64,000 nt of DNA from an uncultured Pelagibacteraceae bacterium (GCA_902600485.1 CACKJD010000004.1:37137-101136); one strand, 5' to 3'. Counted from the first letter of the stretch, positions 53,993-64,000 are shown. Made by a program: numbers and translations. The notes: generated by a model not told the origin, from the sequence alone.

Positions 53993-55753
53993 ATGTTAAA
54001 ATCTGAAGAATTAATAAATAAAGTAAAAGAATACAATAAGTTTTTAAATCCTGATGCATTAACAAAAGCATATAATTTTGCTCTTGTTGCTCATAAAAAA
54101 CAAAAAAGGGATGAAGGAGTTCCTTACATTAATCATCCCGTTGCTGTAGCAAATATACTGTCTGATTTAAAACTAGATAGTGCCACAATAACAACAGGTC
54201 TTCTCCATGACACTATTGAGGATACTCACGCAACATATCAAACTATCAAAGAAGAATTCGGTCAAGAAGTTGCTGATTTAGTTGAAGGTGTCACTAAAAT
54301 ATCAGTTTTTGAAAATCAAGCAATTGACGATCAAGATAAAAAAAAATTTACTAAAGCTGAAAATTTTAGAAAACTGATCATTGCTACATCAAAAGATATT
54401 AGAGTTTTGTTAGTTAAAATTGCCGACAGATTACATAATATGAGAACAATAAAATATCTTAAAGATGATAATAAGAAAATAAGAAAAGCCCAAGAAACTA
54501 TGGAAATTTATGCTCCTCTCGCAGACAGAATGGGCATGAACAGAATAAGAGACGAATTAGAGGATCTTTCTTTTGAAGTTTTAAATAATGAAGCGAGAAC
54601 ATTAATTAAAAATAGGTTAGATGAAATAAAACATAATAATTTAATGAACTTTAAATCTCTCTCGGAGGAGTTTACAAAAATCCTTAATACATCAAACATA
54701 AAAGTTAAAATTTTTGGAAGAGAAAAAACCCCATTTTCTATTTGGAGGAAAATTCAAAAAAAAAGAACCTCATTGGAACAAATAACAGATATAATAGGCT
54801 TTAGAGTAATCGTTGATAGTCTAAATGATTGTTATAAAGCTTTAGGCGTTTTTCATTCAAAATGGAATTGCATACCAGGAAGATTTAAAGATTATATCTC
54901 TTCTCCAAAAATTAATAAATATCAGTCATTACATACTGCAATAATTGGCCCTAATAAAAGACCTATTGAAATTCAACTAAGAACAATGCAAATGCATGAA
55001 TTTGCTCAGAGAGGAATAGCTTCACATTGGAAATATAAATCAAATGAAAGATTTAATTCATTAACTTGGAAAGAGTATGATTGGCTTAAAGACTTAGTTG
55101 ATATTATTGAAAGGAATGAAAATCCTGAACATTATTTTGAGTATACGAAACTTCAAATGTTTCAAGAAAATGTTTTTTGTTTTACCCCAAAAGGATCTGT
55201 GATAAAATTACCAAAAAACGCTACTCCTATAGACTTTGCATATGCCGTGCACACTCAAATAGGCGATACTGCTATTGGATGTGAAATTAATGGAAAGGAT
55301 AGCCCCTTACAAAGTGAGTTAAGAAATGGAGATGTTGTAAAAATAACAACCTCAAAAAAAGTTTCCCCATCTCTTCATTGGCTTTCATCAACTAAAACAG
55401 GTAAAGCACGCTCTGCAATAAGAAAATATTGGCAATATAGAGAAAATTCTAAACAGATTGATAAAAAATATAATACATCATTATGGGTTTCATTACCAGA
55501 TAAACCAGGTATTTTGGGTGACGTAACTTCATTAGTTGGACAAAATAAAATTAATATATCGAGTGTAGAAATGACGGAAAAAACAAAAACATCAATAAAC
55601 TTTAAATTTAATCTTATAATTTCTGATCTCAAAAACTTTACAAAACTTTTAAGTGAGTTAAAACAGAGGCAATACAGGTTTAAAATAATTAGACATACTA
55701 ATAAAAAATATGCTTTCTTTAAAAAACTCTTTAAAGGTCTTAAAAAAAACTAA
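53993..55753 (+). CDS. bifunctional (p)ppGpp synthetase/hydrolase, RelA/SpoT family
   Basis: HD motif GLLHDTIEDT, RFKDYISSPKINKYQSLHT synthetase, TGS and ACT domains; 586 aa. Confidence 0.95.
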   Translation: MLKSEELINKVKEYNKFLNPDALTKAYNFALVAHKKQKRDEGVPYINHPVAVANILSDLKLDSATITTGLLHDTIEDTHATYQTIKEEFGQEVADLVEGVTKISVFENQAIDDQDKKKFTKAENFRKLIIATSKDIRVLLVKIADRLHNMRTIKYLKDDNKKIRKAQETMEIYAPLADRMGMNRIRDELEDLSFEVLNNEARTLIKNRLDEIKHNNLMNFKSLSEEFTKILNTSNIKVKIFGREKTPFSIWRKIQKKRTSLEQITDIIGFRVIVDSLNDCYKALGVFHSKWNCIPGRFKDYISSPKINKYQSLHTAIIGPNKRPIEIQLRTMQMHEFAQRGIASHWKYKSNERFNSLTWKEYDWLKDLVDIIERNENPEHYFEYTKLQMFQENVFCFTPKGSVIKLPKNATPIDFAYAVHTQIGDTAIGCEINGKDSPLQSELRNGDVVKITTSKKVSPSLHWLSSTKTGKARSAIRKYWQYRENSKQIDKKYNTSLWVSLPDKPGILGDVTSLVGQNKINISSVEMTEKTKTSINFKFNLIISDLKNFTKLLSELKQRQYRFKIIRHTNKKYAFFKKLFKGLKKN

Positions 55754-56291
55754 CGCATTATTAGAAGGGCATTTTATTTTATCCTCAGGGCTTCACTCTG
55801 CACATTACGTACAATGTGCTAAACTTTTAAGTTACCCTAAACTTTCAGAAAAATTTGTAAAATCTCTTGCATCTAAAATTAAAAAAAAAATAAAAAAAAT
55901 TGATATAATTCTTTCACCTGCGATGGGTGGGATTATAATTGGGTATGAAATTGGCAAGTTATTAGGTAAAGAAACAATTTTTTGTGAAAGAGTAAATAAA
56001 AAATTTACATTAAGAAGAGGATTTTATATTAAAAAAAATTTGAAAGTTTTGATTGTTGAAGATGTTATCACTACAGGAAAATCAAGTTTAGAATGTTTTA
56101 AATTGATTAAAAAATATAAAGCCAAATTGGTTGGATTTGCTTGTCTAATTGATAGATCTGGTAAGACAAAAATAAAAAGTAAGATTATATCCCAAGTAAA
56201 ATTGAAAATTCCGACTTATAGCAAAAAAAACTTACCTTCTTTTTTAAAAAATAAACCTGTGACTAAACCAGGAAGTAGATTTTTAAAATGA
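55710..56291 (+). CDS. pyrE: orotate phosphoribosyltransferase
   Basis: ALLEGHFILSSGLHSAHYVQC; VLIVEDVITTGKSSLE PRPP motif. Confidence 0.95.
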   Translation: MLSLKNSLKVLKKTNALLEGHFILSSGLHSAHYVQCAKLLSYPKLSEKFVKSLASKIKKKIKKIDIILSPAMGGIIIGYEIGKLLGKETIFCERVNKKFTLRRGFYIKKNLKVLIVEDVITTGKSSLECFKLIKKYKAKLVGFACLIDRSGKTKIKSKIISQVKLKIPTYSKKNLPSFLKNKPVTKPGSRFLK

Positions 56292-57001
56292 CTAAACTTG
56301 GCATAAACATTGACCATGTTGCTACAGTAAGAAATGCTAGAGGAGAAGGTCATCCAAGTCTTATTGAAATTGCAAAAATTGTTAAGGACTCAGGTGCTGA
56401 CTCAATCACTGTTCACTTAAGGGAAGATAGGAGACATATAAAAGATCAAGATTTAAAAATTTTATGTAATAAAGAATATTTAATAAATATGGAGATGGCA
56501 GCAAATATTAAAATGATGGAAATTGCGATTAAGAATAAACCTAAATTTGTTTGTTTGGTACCTGAAAAAAGAAACGAAGTTACTACTGAAGGTGGGCTTA
56601 ATTTAAACAAGAATTATAATTTAATAAAAAAAATTGTAACTAAATTGAATAATAAAAATATCAGAACAAGTTTATTCATAGACCCTTCGATAAGAAATAT
56701 AATGTTGTCAAAAAAAATTGGAGCTAAATGTGTTGAACTTCATACTGGAAAAATTTCAAGACTTGTTAAAAATAATAAAAATTTTTCAAATGAATTTTTA
56801 AAAATAAAAAAATGTTCTAAATTTGGAATAGAAAATAATATTGAAATCCATGCAGGGCACGGTCTTGATTACAAAACGACAAGGCTATTAACTAAAATTT
56901 CACATATTACCGAATATAATATTGGTCATTTTATCATAGGTGAAAGTATTAAAATTGGTATATCTAAAGTTATTAAAAACTTTAAAAAAATTATTAAATA
57001 A
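56288..57001 (+). CDS. pdxJ: pyridoxine 5'-phosphate synthase
   Basis: LGINIDHVATVRNARGEGHPSLIEIA; ITVHLREDRRHIKDQD. Confidence 0.98.
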   Translation: MTKLGINIDHVATVRNARGEGHPSLIEIAKIVKDSGADSITVHLREDRRHIKDQDLKILCNKEYLINMEMAANIKMMEIAIKNKPKFVCLVPEKRNEVTTEGGLNLNKNYNLIKKIVTKLNNKNIRTSLFIDPSIRNIMLSKKIGAKCVELHTGKISRLVKNNKNFSNEFLKIKKCSKFGIENNIEIHAGHGLDYKTTRLLTKISHITEYNIGHFIIGESIKIGISKVIKNFKKIIK

Positions 57002-57002
57002 A

Positions 57003-57392
57003 ATGAATATATTTGGTATTGGTGTTGACATCGTTGATAACAATAGGTTCAAAAAATTGTTAAAAAAAAAAAATCTTATTAAACGTATTTGTAGCCAAAA
57101 AGAAATTAATATTTTAAAAAACAAAAAAAATAAATTGTTGTTTTTGTCTAAAAGATTTTCTGCAAAAGAGGCATTTGTTAAATCCTTAGGCACAGGTTTT
57201 AGAAATAATTTGTGTTTTACTGATATTTCAATTCTAAATGATAAAAAAGGAAAACCATATTTTATGTTTAACAAAAAATTAAAAAATATTTTAAAAGAAA
57301 AATATAAATTAAAAAATTTTAAAGCTCACTTATCTCTGTCAGATGAAAAAAAGCATTCAATTTCATATGTTATTTTACAAAAATTAAAATGA
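57003..57392 (+). CDS. acpS: holo-(acyl carrier protein) synthase (start at 57003, not ORF-track 56940)
   Basis: MNIFGIGVDIVDNNRFKKLL; RFSAKEAFVKSLGTGF; HLSLSDEKKHSISYVI. Confidence 0.94.
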   Translation: MNIFGIGVDIVDNNRFKKLLKKKNLIKRICSQKEINILKNKKNKLLFLSKRFSAKEAFVKSLGTGFRNNLCFTDISILNDKKGKPYFMFNKKLKNILKEKYKLKNFKAHLSLSDEKKHSISYVILQKLK

Positions 57393-58117
57393 AAAAAATA
57401 ATTTTAGAAAATTTAAAAACAATATTTTATGCATTAATAATTGCTATTTTAATAAGATCTCTTTTATTACAACCTTTTTATATTCCCTCATCTTCTATGG
57501 AACCTTCATTATTAGTTGGTGATAGATTATTTGTATCAAAATTATCCTACGGTTATAGCAAACATTCTTTTCCATTTAGTTTGGGGCCTATAAAGAACAG
57601 AATTTTATTTTCAGAACCTGAAAGAGGAGATATTGTGGTTTTTAAAACACCTGCAGATAATAGAACAGATTATATAAAAAGATTAATAGGTTTACCTGGT
57701 GATAAAATCCAATTTATTGATGGCAATTTATATTTAAATAATGTCGAAATTTTAAAATCAAAAATAGAGTATAAATCTAAAATTTATTGTGGAAAATCAA
57801 TTGTAGATACACATGTTTTTAAGGAACAATTAGTTAATAAAAAAGAGTATTTAACTACATACTATAAAAATGGTAGCTATCAAAACTCAGATGAATTTTT
57901 AGTTCCTAAAGACCATTATTTCTTTTTAGGAGATAACAGAGATTGTTCTAAAGATAGCAGATTCTTAACTAGTGTGGGCTATGTTCACAAAGACAACTTA
58001 GTGGGTAAGGCTCAATTTATATTTTTTTCAACAAATATAAAAGAGGGTAGTGTATTTAAATTTTGGAAATGGAAAAAAATTATTAGAATAGAAAGATTTT
58101 TTAAAAAGATTGTATAA
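57389..58117 (+). CDS. lepB: signal peptidase I
   Basis: FYIPSSSMEPSLLVGDRLFVSK; YIKRLIGLPGD; FFLGDNRDCSKDSRF. Confidence 0.96.
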   Translation: MKKIILENLKTIFYALIIAILIRSLLLQPFYIPSSSMEPSLLVGDRLFVSKLSYGYSKHSFPFSLGPIKNRILFSEPERGDIVVFKTPADNRTDYIKRLIGLPGDKIQFIDGNLYLNNVEILKSKIEYKSKIYCGKSIVDTHVFKEQLVNKKEYLTTYYKNGSYQNSDEFLVPKDHYFFLGDNRDCSKDSRFLTSVGYVHKDNLVGKAQFIFFSTNIKEGSVFKFWKWKKIIRIERFFKKIV

Positions 58118-58776
58118 TGGATAAAAGTCTAACTAATTTTCAAAAAAAAATAGGTATCAACTTTAAAAATGAAAAACTTTTATTAAAATGTTTTACGCAT
58201 AAGAGTTATAATCCTGTAGACAACAATGAAAAACTAGAATTTTTAGGTGACAGAGTTTTAGGCTTGATAATATCTCAGAACTTACTTAAATTTTTTCCAA
58301 AAGACAAAGAAGGTGATTTAGATAAAAAATTAGCCTCACTTGTCAATAAGAAACAATGTGCAAATATCGCCAAAAGTATCAATCTTCAAAACTATATTTT
58401 AATCAAAAATTCAAATAGAATTTCAAATATCGAAAACAAAGTTTTATCTGACTGTTTAGAGTCTGTTATTGGTTGTATTTATTTAGACCAGGGTTTAGAT
58501 GTTGCTGAAAAATTTATAATTAAAAATTGGAAAAAATATTTAAATAAAAGTCTTATTACAGAAAGGGACTCAAAAACAAAATTACAGGAATATTCATTAA
58601 AAACTCATAAAACTCTTCCAATATATAAGTTAATAGAAAATAAGGGTCCAAGACACAAACCATTAATAAAAGTTTCGGTCAAAATTAAAAATTCTAAAAA
58701 CACCATTGGTGTAGGTAATTCAAAGAAGGAAGCAGAACAAATAGCAGCAAAAAAATTATTAGATATATTAAAGTGA
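58117..58776 (+). CDS. rnc: ribonuclease III
   Basis: NEKLEFLGDRVLGLIIS; C-terminal dsRBD GVGNSKKEAEQIAAKKLL. Confidence 0.96.
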   Translation: MDKSLTNFQKKIGINFKNEKLLLKCFTHKSYNPVDNNEKLEFLGDRVLGLIISQNLLKFFPKDKEGDLDKKLASLVNKKQCANIAKSINLQNYILIKNSNRISNIENKVLSDCLESVIGCIYLDQGLDVAEKFIIKNWKKYLNKSLITERDSKTKLQEYSLKTHKTLPIYKLIENKGPRHKPLIKVSVKIKNSKNTIGVGNSKKEAEQIAAKKLLDILK

Positions 58777-59453
58777 TTTGGTCAGATAAAGGTTTTTTAC
58801 TTTCAAAGGTAAATTTTCAAGAAAACTCAATTATTTCAAAGTTTTTTACTGAAAAACATGGAAAATGCACTGGTATTATTTATGGAGCTACTTCTAAGAA
58901 AATAAAAAGTTATTTACAAAATGGAAATGAATTATATTTAGAATATTTTTCAAAAAATGATAACACTATGGGGTATTTTAAAACTGAAATAATAACACCC
59001 AGCACATCTAAATTTTTTTCTGAAAAAGTTAAACTCAGCTGTATCGTATCAATGCTAGATCTCGTTAACTTATTAACAGTAGAGGGTCAACAAAATAAAA
59101 AAATTTATAATTTAATTAATAAATTTTTTTTTAATTTTAATTCTGAAGATTGGACTAAAAATTATATATTTATTGAGCTTGAATTATTAAAATATATTGG
59201 TTTTGACTTAAATATTAAAGAATTTTGTAAATATGAAGTCATTAATAACTTAAAAAAATATTTTATAGATACTTCATCTAGAAAATTAATTGTTCCTAAT
59301 TTTTTGGTGGAAGATAATTATAATAATATATCTGATAATGACATTTATAATTCATTAATTTTGATAAGTGAATTTATGAAAAAAAATATTTTTATTCCTA
59401 ATAGTATTAATTTTCCAATATCAAGACTTAACTTTATTAATAACTTTAAATAA
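58773..59453 (+). CDS. recO: DNA repair protein RecO (GTG start)
   Basis: N-terminal SDKGFLLSKVNFQENSIISKFFTEKHGKCTGIIYGATS; position after rnc. Confidence 0.85.
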   Translation: MIWSDKGFLLSKVNFQENSIISKFFTEKHGKCTGIIYGATSKKIKSYLQNGNELYLEYFSKNDNTMGYFKTEIITPSTSKFFSEKVKLSCIVSMLDLVNLLTVEGQQNKKIYNLINKFFFNFNSEDWTKNYIFIELELLKYIGFDLNIKEFCKYEVINNLKKYFIDTSSRKLIVPNFLVEDNYNNISDNDIYNSLILISEFMKKNIFIPNSINFPISRLNFINNFK

Positions 59454-60452
59454 TTATTTAAGAATTTTATCTAAATAATCTGCGTGATAACTTATAATCG
59501 CATTAGCACCAGCTCTTTTAAAAGATAGCAAGGTTTCGTATATAGCTTCAGGTTTTAAAATTCTATTTTTTATTGCATTTGTTAATAAACTATACTCACC
59601 AGACACCTGATATGCTAAAACTGGTATTTTAAATCTATTTTTTATATCTTTAATAATATCAAGATATGGTAATCCTGGTTTTACCATTACCATGTCAGCT
59701 CCTTCTTTTATATCAATCGACACTTCTCTTAGTGCCTCATCCGAATTTCCATAATCCATCTGATATGTTTTTTTATTACCTTTTAAAGAATTTTTTGATC
59801 CTATTGCATCTCTAAATGGTCCATAAAATGAGGAAGAATATTTTACAGCATACGAAAGTATTTGAATTTTCTTAAATCCTTTTCGATCTAACTCTTTTCT
59901 GATTTTTCCAATTCTACCATCCATCATATCTGATGGTGCTATCACATCACAACCCATTTCCGCTTGTAATAAAGCTTGCTTAATTAATATTTCAACAGTT
60001 TCATCATTTAAAATTTCATTTTTTTTAATTATTCCATCGTGTCCATGGGATGTATAAGGATCAAGTGCCACATCGCACATTATACCAATATAATTTTTAT
60101 ATTTTTTTTTAACGTTTCTTATAGCTTTGCATACTAAATTATTTTCATTTAATGCTTCGGAACCCTTTAAATCTTTTAATTTTTTATTTGTCTCTGGAAA
60201 TATGGCTATCATGGGTATCTTATTGTTTATGGCACGATCAATAATACTCGACAAATTATCAACACTATATCTATAAACGCCTTTCATTGACTTTATTTCG
60301 ACCTTTCTATTTTTTCCATCTGTAACAAAAATCGGTAAAACAAAATCACTTCCGGAGAGACTATTCTCTCTAACAAGTCTTCTTGACCACTCTTCTTTTC
60401 TTGATCTTCTCATCCTTAAATTTGGATATTTTCCAGTGATAATCATTCTCAA
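59454..60452 (-). CDS. hemB: delta-aminolevulinic acid dehydratase
   Basis: MRRSRKEEWSRRLVRENSLSGSDFVLPIFV; VIAPSDMMDGRIGKIR; ADMVMVKPGLPYLDII. Confidence 0.97.
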   Translation of the reverse strand: MRMIITGKYPNLRMRRSRKEEWSRRLVRENSLSGSDFVLPIFVTDGKNRKVEIKSMKGVYRYSVDNLSSIIDRAINNKIPMIAIFPETNKKLKDLKGSEALNENNLVCKAIRNVKKKYKNYIGIMCDVALDPYTSHGHDGIIKKNEILNDETVEILIKQALLQAEMGCDVIAPSDMMDGRIGKIRKELDRKGFKKIQILSYAVKYSSSFYGPFRDAIGSKNSLKGNKKTYQMDYGNSDEALREVSIDIKEGADMVMVKPGLPYLDIIKDIKNRFKIPVLAYQVSGEYSLLTNAIKNRILKPEAIYETLLSFKRAGANAIISYHADYLDKILK

Positions 60453-60519
60453 ATATTTATTAATGCGACAATAGTAATATATATAATTTTAGTCTATAAG
60501 TTATTAATAAAAAGTAATT

Positions 60520-61110
60520 ATGTCACTATCATTTAATGATTTTCAAAAACAAAAAATTAAATTTGATATAAATAAATTAAAAGAGGCCTACAATCAGGTT
60601 CTCAAAATAAAAGATTTTCAAGGAGTTGAGGGAGTAACTAATTTCGGAGCAATTTCTCTGACGCAAATCCCTGGTGATCCAGAGTCTATAAAAGGTAACA
60701 AAGCAAGAGGTGTTTTTTGGACAAAACCCGATGAGTCAGGAAAAGAAGTTATAAGAGATCAAATGATAGACGAAGCTGCATATTCAGAATTTATAAGTGA
60801 CTACAAAGAAACTTATTTTAAAGAGGTAGTAGAAACTTTACAAAAGAATTATAAAATTGGGCGTGTTAGAATTTTATTAAAAACACCAAGATCTACGTTA
60901 AGTTGGCATAGAGACCCTGAACCAAGGTTACATATTCCAATTATAACTAATCCTGGCTCAATAATGGTCATAGATAATGTTGCAAAACATATGCCTGCAG
61001 ATGGATCAGTTTGGATTACAAACAACACTAAATATCATAATGCTTTTAATGGTGGTGAAGAAAATAGAATACATTTAGTAGCATGTGTTTTAGACTATAA
61101 GTTTAATTAA
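60520..61110 (+). CDS. putative Fe(II)/2-oxoglutarate-type hydroxylase (Asp/Asn beta-hydroxylase-like)
   Basis: WHRDPEPRLHIPIITNPGSIMVID and NTKYHNAFNGGEENRIHLVACVLDY: HxD...H plus downstream Arg in a cupin-like arrangement. Confidence 0.65.
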   Translation: MSLSFNDFQKQKIKFDINKLKEAYNQVLKIKDFQGVEGVTNFGAISLTQIPGDPESIKGNKARGVFWTKPDESGKEVIRDQMIDEAAYSEFISDYKETYFKEVVETLQKNYKIGRVRILLKTPRSTLSWHRDPEPRLHIPIITNPGSIMVIDNVAKHMPADGSVWITNNTKYHNAFNGGEENRIHLVACVLDYKFN

Positions 61111-61111
61111 A

Positions 61112-61534
61112 TTGAAGATTTTTATTTCATCAGATCACGCAGGTTTCGGTTTAAAAGATTATATTTTCGAAAACTTAAAAAAAAAAAATTATAAAGTTAC
61201 AAATTTAGGTCCATTTAGCGATAAATCTGTTGACTATCCAATTTTTGCAAAAAAATTAGCAAATAAAGTAGCTAAAAACAAAACAAGTTTTGGGATACTT
61301 GTCTGTGGATCTGGTACAGGTATGGCAATGGCTGCAAATAAAGTGAAAAATATAAGGGCTGCCATGTGTTATAACGTGAAAAATACGAAATTATCTAGAT
61401 TGCATAATAACGCAAATATTATTACAGTAGGATCCAGATTAACTAGTAAAAATTTAGCTTTTAAATTAATCAATATTTTTTTGAAAACTAAATTTGAAGG
61501 TGGTAGACACTTGAGGAGAATAAAAAAAATTTAA
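61112..61534 (+). CDS. rpiB: ribose-5-phosphate isomerase B (TTG start)
   Basis: [48 protein letters not shown]. Confidence 0.94.
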   Translation: MKIFISSDHAGFGLKDYIFENLKKKNYKVTNLGPFSDKSVDYPIFAKKLANKVAKNKTSFGILVCGSGTGMAMAANKVKNIRAAMCYNVKNTKLSRLHNNANIITVGSRLTSKNLAFKLINIFLKTKFEGGRHLRRIKKI

Positions 61535-61541
61535 TAAAAAT

Positions 61542-62852
61542 ATGTCTAGTGAAAAAAAATATATAAACTCAGATTTTCAAAGTTTTTTTGAAAATAATTT
61601 ATCATCTTCTGATCCAGAAATATATAAAGCTATTAATGATGAACTCTTAAGACAACAACAGCATATAGAGCTTATAGCTTCAGAAAATATAGTTTCTAAT
61701 GCGCTATTACAAGCTCAAGGCTCTGTTCTTACTAACAAATATGCGGAGGGTTATCCTGGCAAAAGATATTATAATGGATGTGATCATGTCGATGCAGCAG
61801 AAAGTTTAGCAATAGAAAGAGTTAAAAAATTATTTAATTGTAAATTTGCAAATGTTCAACCACACTCTGGTGCACAAGCTAACGGAGCTGTATTTTTAGC
61901 ATTATTAAAACCAGGAGATACTATTTTAGGTATGAGTTTAAATTCTGGTGGACACTTAACTCATGGTTCAAAAGCATCTGTTTCTGGTAAATGGTTTAAC
62001 GCTATAAGTTACGAAGTAGACAAGGAAACTGAATTATTAGATTATAAAGATATTGAAAATAAAGCTATAGAACACAAACCTAAATTAATAATTGCAGGAG
62101 GAAGTGCTTATTCTAGAGTTATAGATTTTAAAAGATTTAAAGAAATTGCAGAAAAAGTTGGAGCCTATTTGATGGTAGACATGGCACATTTTTCTGGACT
62201 AGTAGCTGGTAAAGGTTATCCAAATCCAGTTGACCATGCAGATGTAGTAACATCAACAACTCATAAAGTTTTTAGAAGTGCAAGAGGCGGTATAATTTTA
62301 ACAAACAGAGAAGATTTATCTAAAAAATTTAATTCTGCAGTTTTTCCAGGATACCAAGGTGGTCCATTAATGCATGTAATAGCTGCAAAAGCAGTTGGTT
62401 TTTTGGAAGCTCTGAAGCCAGATTTTAGAAATTATATATCTAACGTTCTTGCAAATGCTAAGATGTTAGCTGAAACATTAAAAAATAATGGATTTAAAAT
62501 TTATTCTGGAGGCACTGATACACATTTAATGTTAGTTGATTTACGTCCATTTAATGTAAAGGGCAATATGGCATCAGATAGTTTATGTAAAGCCAACATA
62601 ACTTGTAATAAAAATGGAATACCTTTTGATACAGAAAGCCCAATGATTACCTCCGGAATTAGATTAGGAACTCAAGCAGCAACAACAAGAGGATTTGGAT
62701 TAGAGGAATTTAAATTAGTAGGAAATTTAATTACTAAAGTTATTAAAGGTTTATCAGCTAATCAAGAGGATAACAGTAAAGTTGAAAATGAAGTGAGAAA
62801 AGAAGTTATTGATCTTTGCTCTAAGTTTCCAATTTATAAAAATTTAAAATAA
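61542..62852 (+). CDS. glyA: serine hydroxymethyltransferase
   Basis: [58 protein letters not shown]. Confidence 0.99.
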   Translation: MSSEKKYINSDFQSFFENNLSSSDPEIYKAINDELLRQQQHIELIASENIVSNALLQAQGSVLTNKYAEGYPGKRYYNGCDHVDAAESLAIERVKKLFNCKFANVQPHSGAQANGAVFLALLKPGDTILGMSLNSGGHLTHGSKASVSGKWFNAISYEVDKETELLDYKDIENKAIEHKPKLIIAGGSAYSRVIDFKRFKEIAEKVGAYLMVDMAHFSGLVAGKGYPNPVDHADVVTSTTHKVFRSARGGIILTNREDLSKKFNSAVFPGYQGGPLMHVIAAKAVGFLEALKPDFRNYISNVLANAKMLAETLKNNGFKIYSGGTDTHLMLVDLRPFNVKGNMASDSLCKANITCNKNGIPFDTESPMITSGIRLGTQAATTRGFGLEEFKLVGNLITKVIKGLSANQEDNSKVENEVRKEVIDLCSKFPIYKNLK

Positions 62853-62859
62853 TTTTAAA

Positions 62860-63321
62860 ATGATTTGTCCCTGTGAAAAAAAAGGTGAAACATCAGTAGT
62901 TGACTCTAGACCTACAGAAGATGGTACAGCAATTAGGAGAAGAAGACTTTGCACTGTTTGTGGTGAGAGATTCACTACATTTGAAAGAGTACAAATAAGA
63001 GAGTTATTTGTAGTAAAAAAAAATGGTAGAAAATCTCCTTTTGATAGAGATAAGTTGTCTAAGTCAATTTATATAGCATTAAAAAAAAGACCTATTGATA
63101 GTGACACAGTAGAAAAATTTATAACAAAAATTTCAAATTCCTTAGAGGAAATGGGGCAAAATGAAATATCATCTAACACAATAGGAACTATGGTTATGGA
63201 TGGTCTTAAAAACTTAGATCCTGTGGCCTATGTTAGATTTGCATCGGTATATAGAAATTTTAGAGAAGAAAAAGATTTCGTTCAATTTGTAGACAAGATA
63301 GATGTCTTCAAAAAAGGATAA
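62860..63321 (+). CDS. nrdR: transcriptional repressor NrdR
   Basis: [40 protein letters not shown] zinc ribbon + ATP-cone. Confidence 0.97.
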   Translation: MICPCEKKGETSVVDSRPTEDGTAIRRRRLCTVCGERFTTFERVQIRELFVVKKNGRKSPFDRDKLSKSIYIALKKRPIDSDTVEKFITKISNSLEEMGQNEISSNTIGTMVMDGLKNLDPVAYVRFASVYRNFREEKDFVQFVDKIDVFKKG

Positions 63322-64000
63322 ATTTTACCTCAAATTAGCTTTAAATCTGGCCAAACAACATGAAGGTTTGACCAGAGAAAATCCCTCTGTGGGTTGTGTT
63401 ATAGTTAAGAATAATAAAATTTTATCACTCTCAAAAACATCAATTAATGGAAGACCACATGCCGAGGTTAACGCTATTCGTTTAGCAAATACAAATGAAC
63501 TTAAAGGTTCTACTATTTATGTAACATTGGAACCATGTACACATCATGGAAAAACACCACCGTGTACTGATTTAATAATTAAAAAAAAGATATCAAAAAT
63601 TGTATATGGATCTAATGATATTGATAAAAGAACAGCCAATAAACTAAAAATAGTTTTGAAAAATCATAATATTTCTACAAAACAAGTTAAGATGAAAGAG
63701 ATTACTGATTTTTATAAAAGTTATTTTTTTATTAGAAAAAATAAATTACCTTATATTACTGCTAAATTAGCTTGTTCAAATGACTATTATATTTATTCCA
63801 AAAAGAATAGAAATATTACCAATGAATTATCTCGAAAAACTTCACACTTACTAAGATATAAGAATAATGCAATTCTAATAACATCTAAAACTTTAAATAA
63901 AGATAATCCTTTTTTAAACTGTAGAATTAATGGTTTAGAAAATTATTCACCTACGAGAATTATTTTAGATAAAAACTTAAATTATAAAAAAAATCTTAAT
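63302..64000 (+). CDS. ribD: riboflavin biosynthesis deaminase/reductase, 5' part (truncated by window end)
   Basis: Not in ORF track; ATG 63302 reads [35 protein letters not shown]...[10 protein letters not shown]...[20 protein letters not shown] to the window end. Confidence 0.93.
   Translation, partial: MSSKKDKFYLKLALNLAKQHEGLTRENPSVGCVIVKNNKILSLSKTSINGRPHAEVNAIRLANTNELKGSTIYVTLEPCTHHGKTPPCTDLIIKKKISKIVYGSNDIDKRTANKLKIVLKNHNISTKQVKMKEITDFYKSYFFIRKNKLPYITAKLACSNDYYIYSKKNRNITNELSRKTSHLLRYKNNAILITSKTLNKDNPFLNCRINGLENYSPTRIILDKNLNYKKNLN

Noticed and set aside
56940-57002. N-terminal extension of acpS from the ORF track
   Set aside because: It overlaps the pdxJ 3' end; ATG 57003 yields the canonical MNIFGIGVDIV start.
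61535-61541. Glycine or other riboswitch upstream of glyA
   Set aside because: The spacer is only 7 nt, so there is no room; no riboswitch consensus was recognised in the other short spacers either.

Overview
This is an AT-rich, very compact bacterial chromosome segment. Gene content and order (soxBDAG, minimal spacers, alphaproteobacterial operon order) suggest a SAR11/Pelagibacterales-like alphaproteobacterium; the taxonomic call is inference. From left to right: (1) the 3' end of rpoB, a small c-type cytochrome gene, rpoC, then one long str-S10-spc-alpha superoperon (rpsL to rplQ, with secY and adk); (2) housekeeping genes: pseudouridine synthase, lipB, mgtE, panC, galU, ugd, ridA, topA, plsY, a pyrC-like gene, pyrB, ruvX/yqgF, gatCAB; (3) an O-methyltransferase coupled to trhO, a MATE exporter, an ABC permease with a binding protein, and the sarcosine oxidase operon soxBDAG; (4) tRNA-Ser(GCU) and a small surface-glycan cassette (GT39-like, glf, GT2), then a lytic transglycosylase; (5) dapA, smpB, folK, relA/spoT, pyrE, pdxJ, acpS, lepB, rnc, recO, hemB, a putative 2OG-Fe(II) hydroxylase, rpiB, glyA, nrdR and the 5' part of ribD. 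I saw no CRISPR array, transposase, prophage or rRNA. The most interesting points are the cytochrome gene between rpoB and rpoC; an O-methyltransferase/trhO pair that may form a wobble-uridine (mo5U34-type) tRNA modification module; a dihydroorotase-like protein with lost metal ligands beside pyrB; a permease/binding-protein pair without an ATPase next to soxBDAG; expected neighbours missing from conserved operons (tuf, rpmD, rpoZ, era); functional coding overlaps (smpB/folK, spoT/pyrE); and convergent gene pairs with zero or negative spacing, one carrying a bidirectional terminator-like hairpin over both stop codons.
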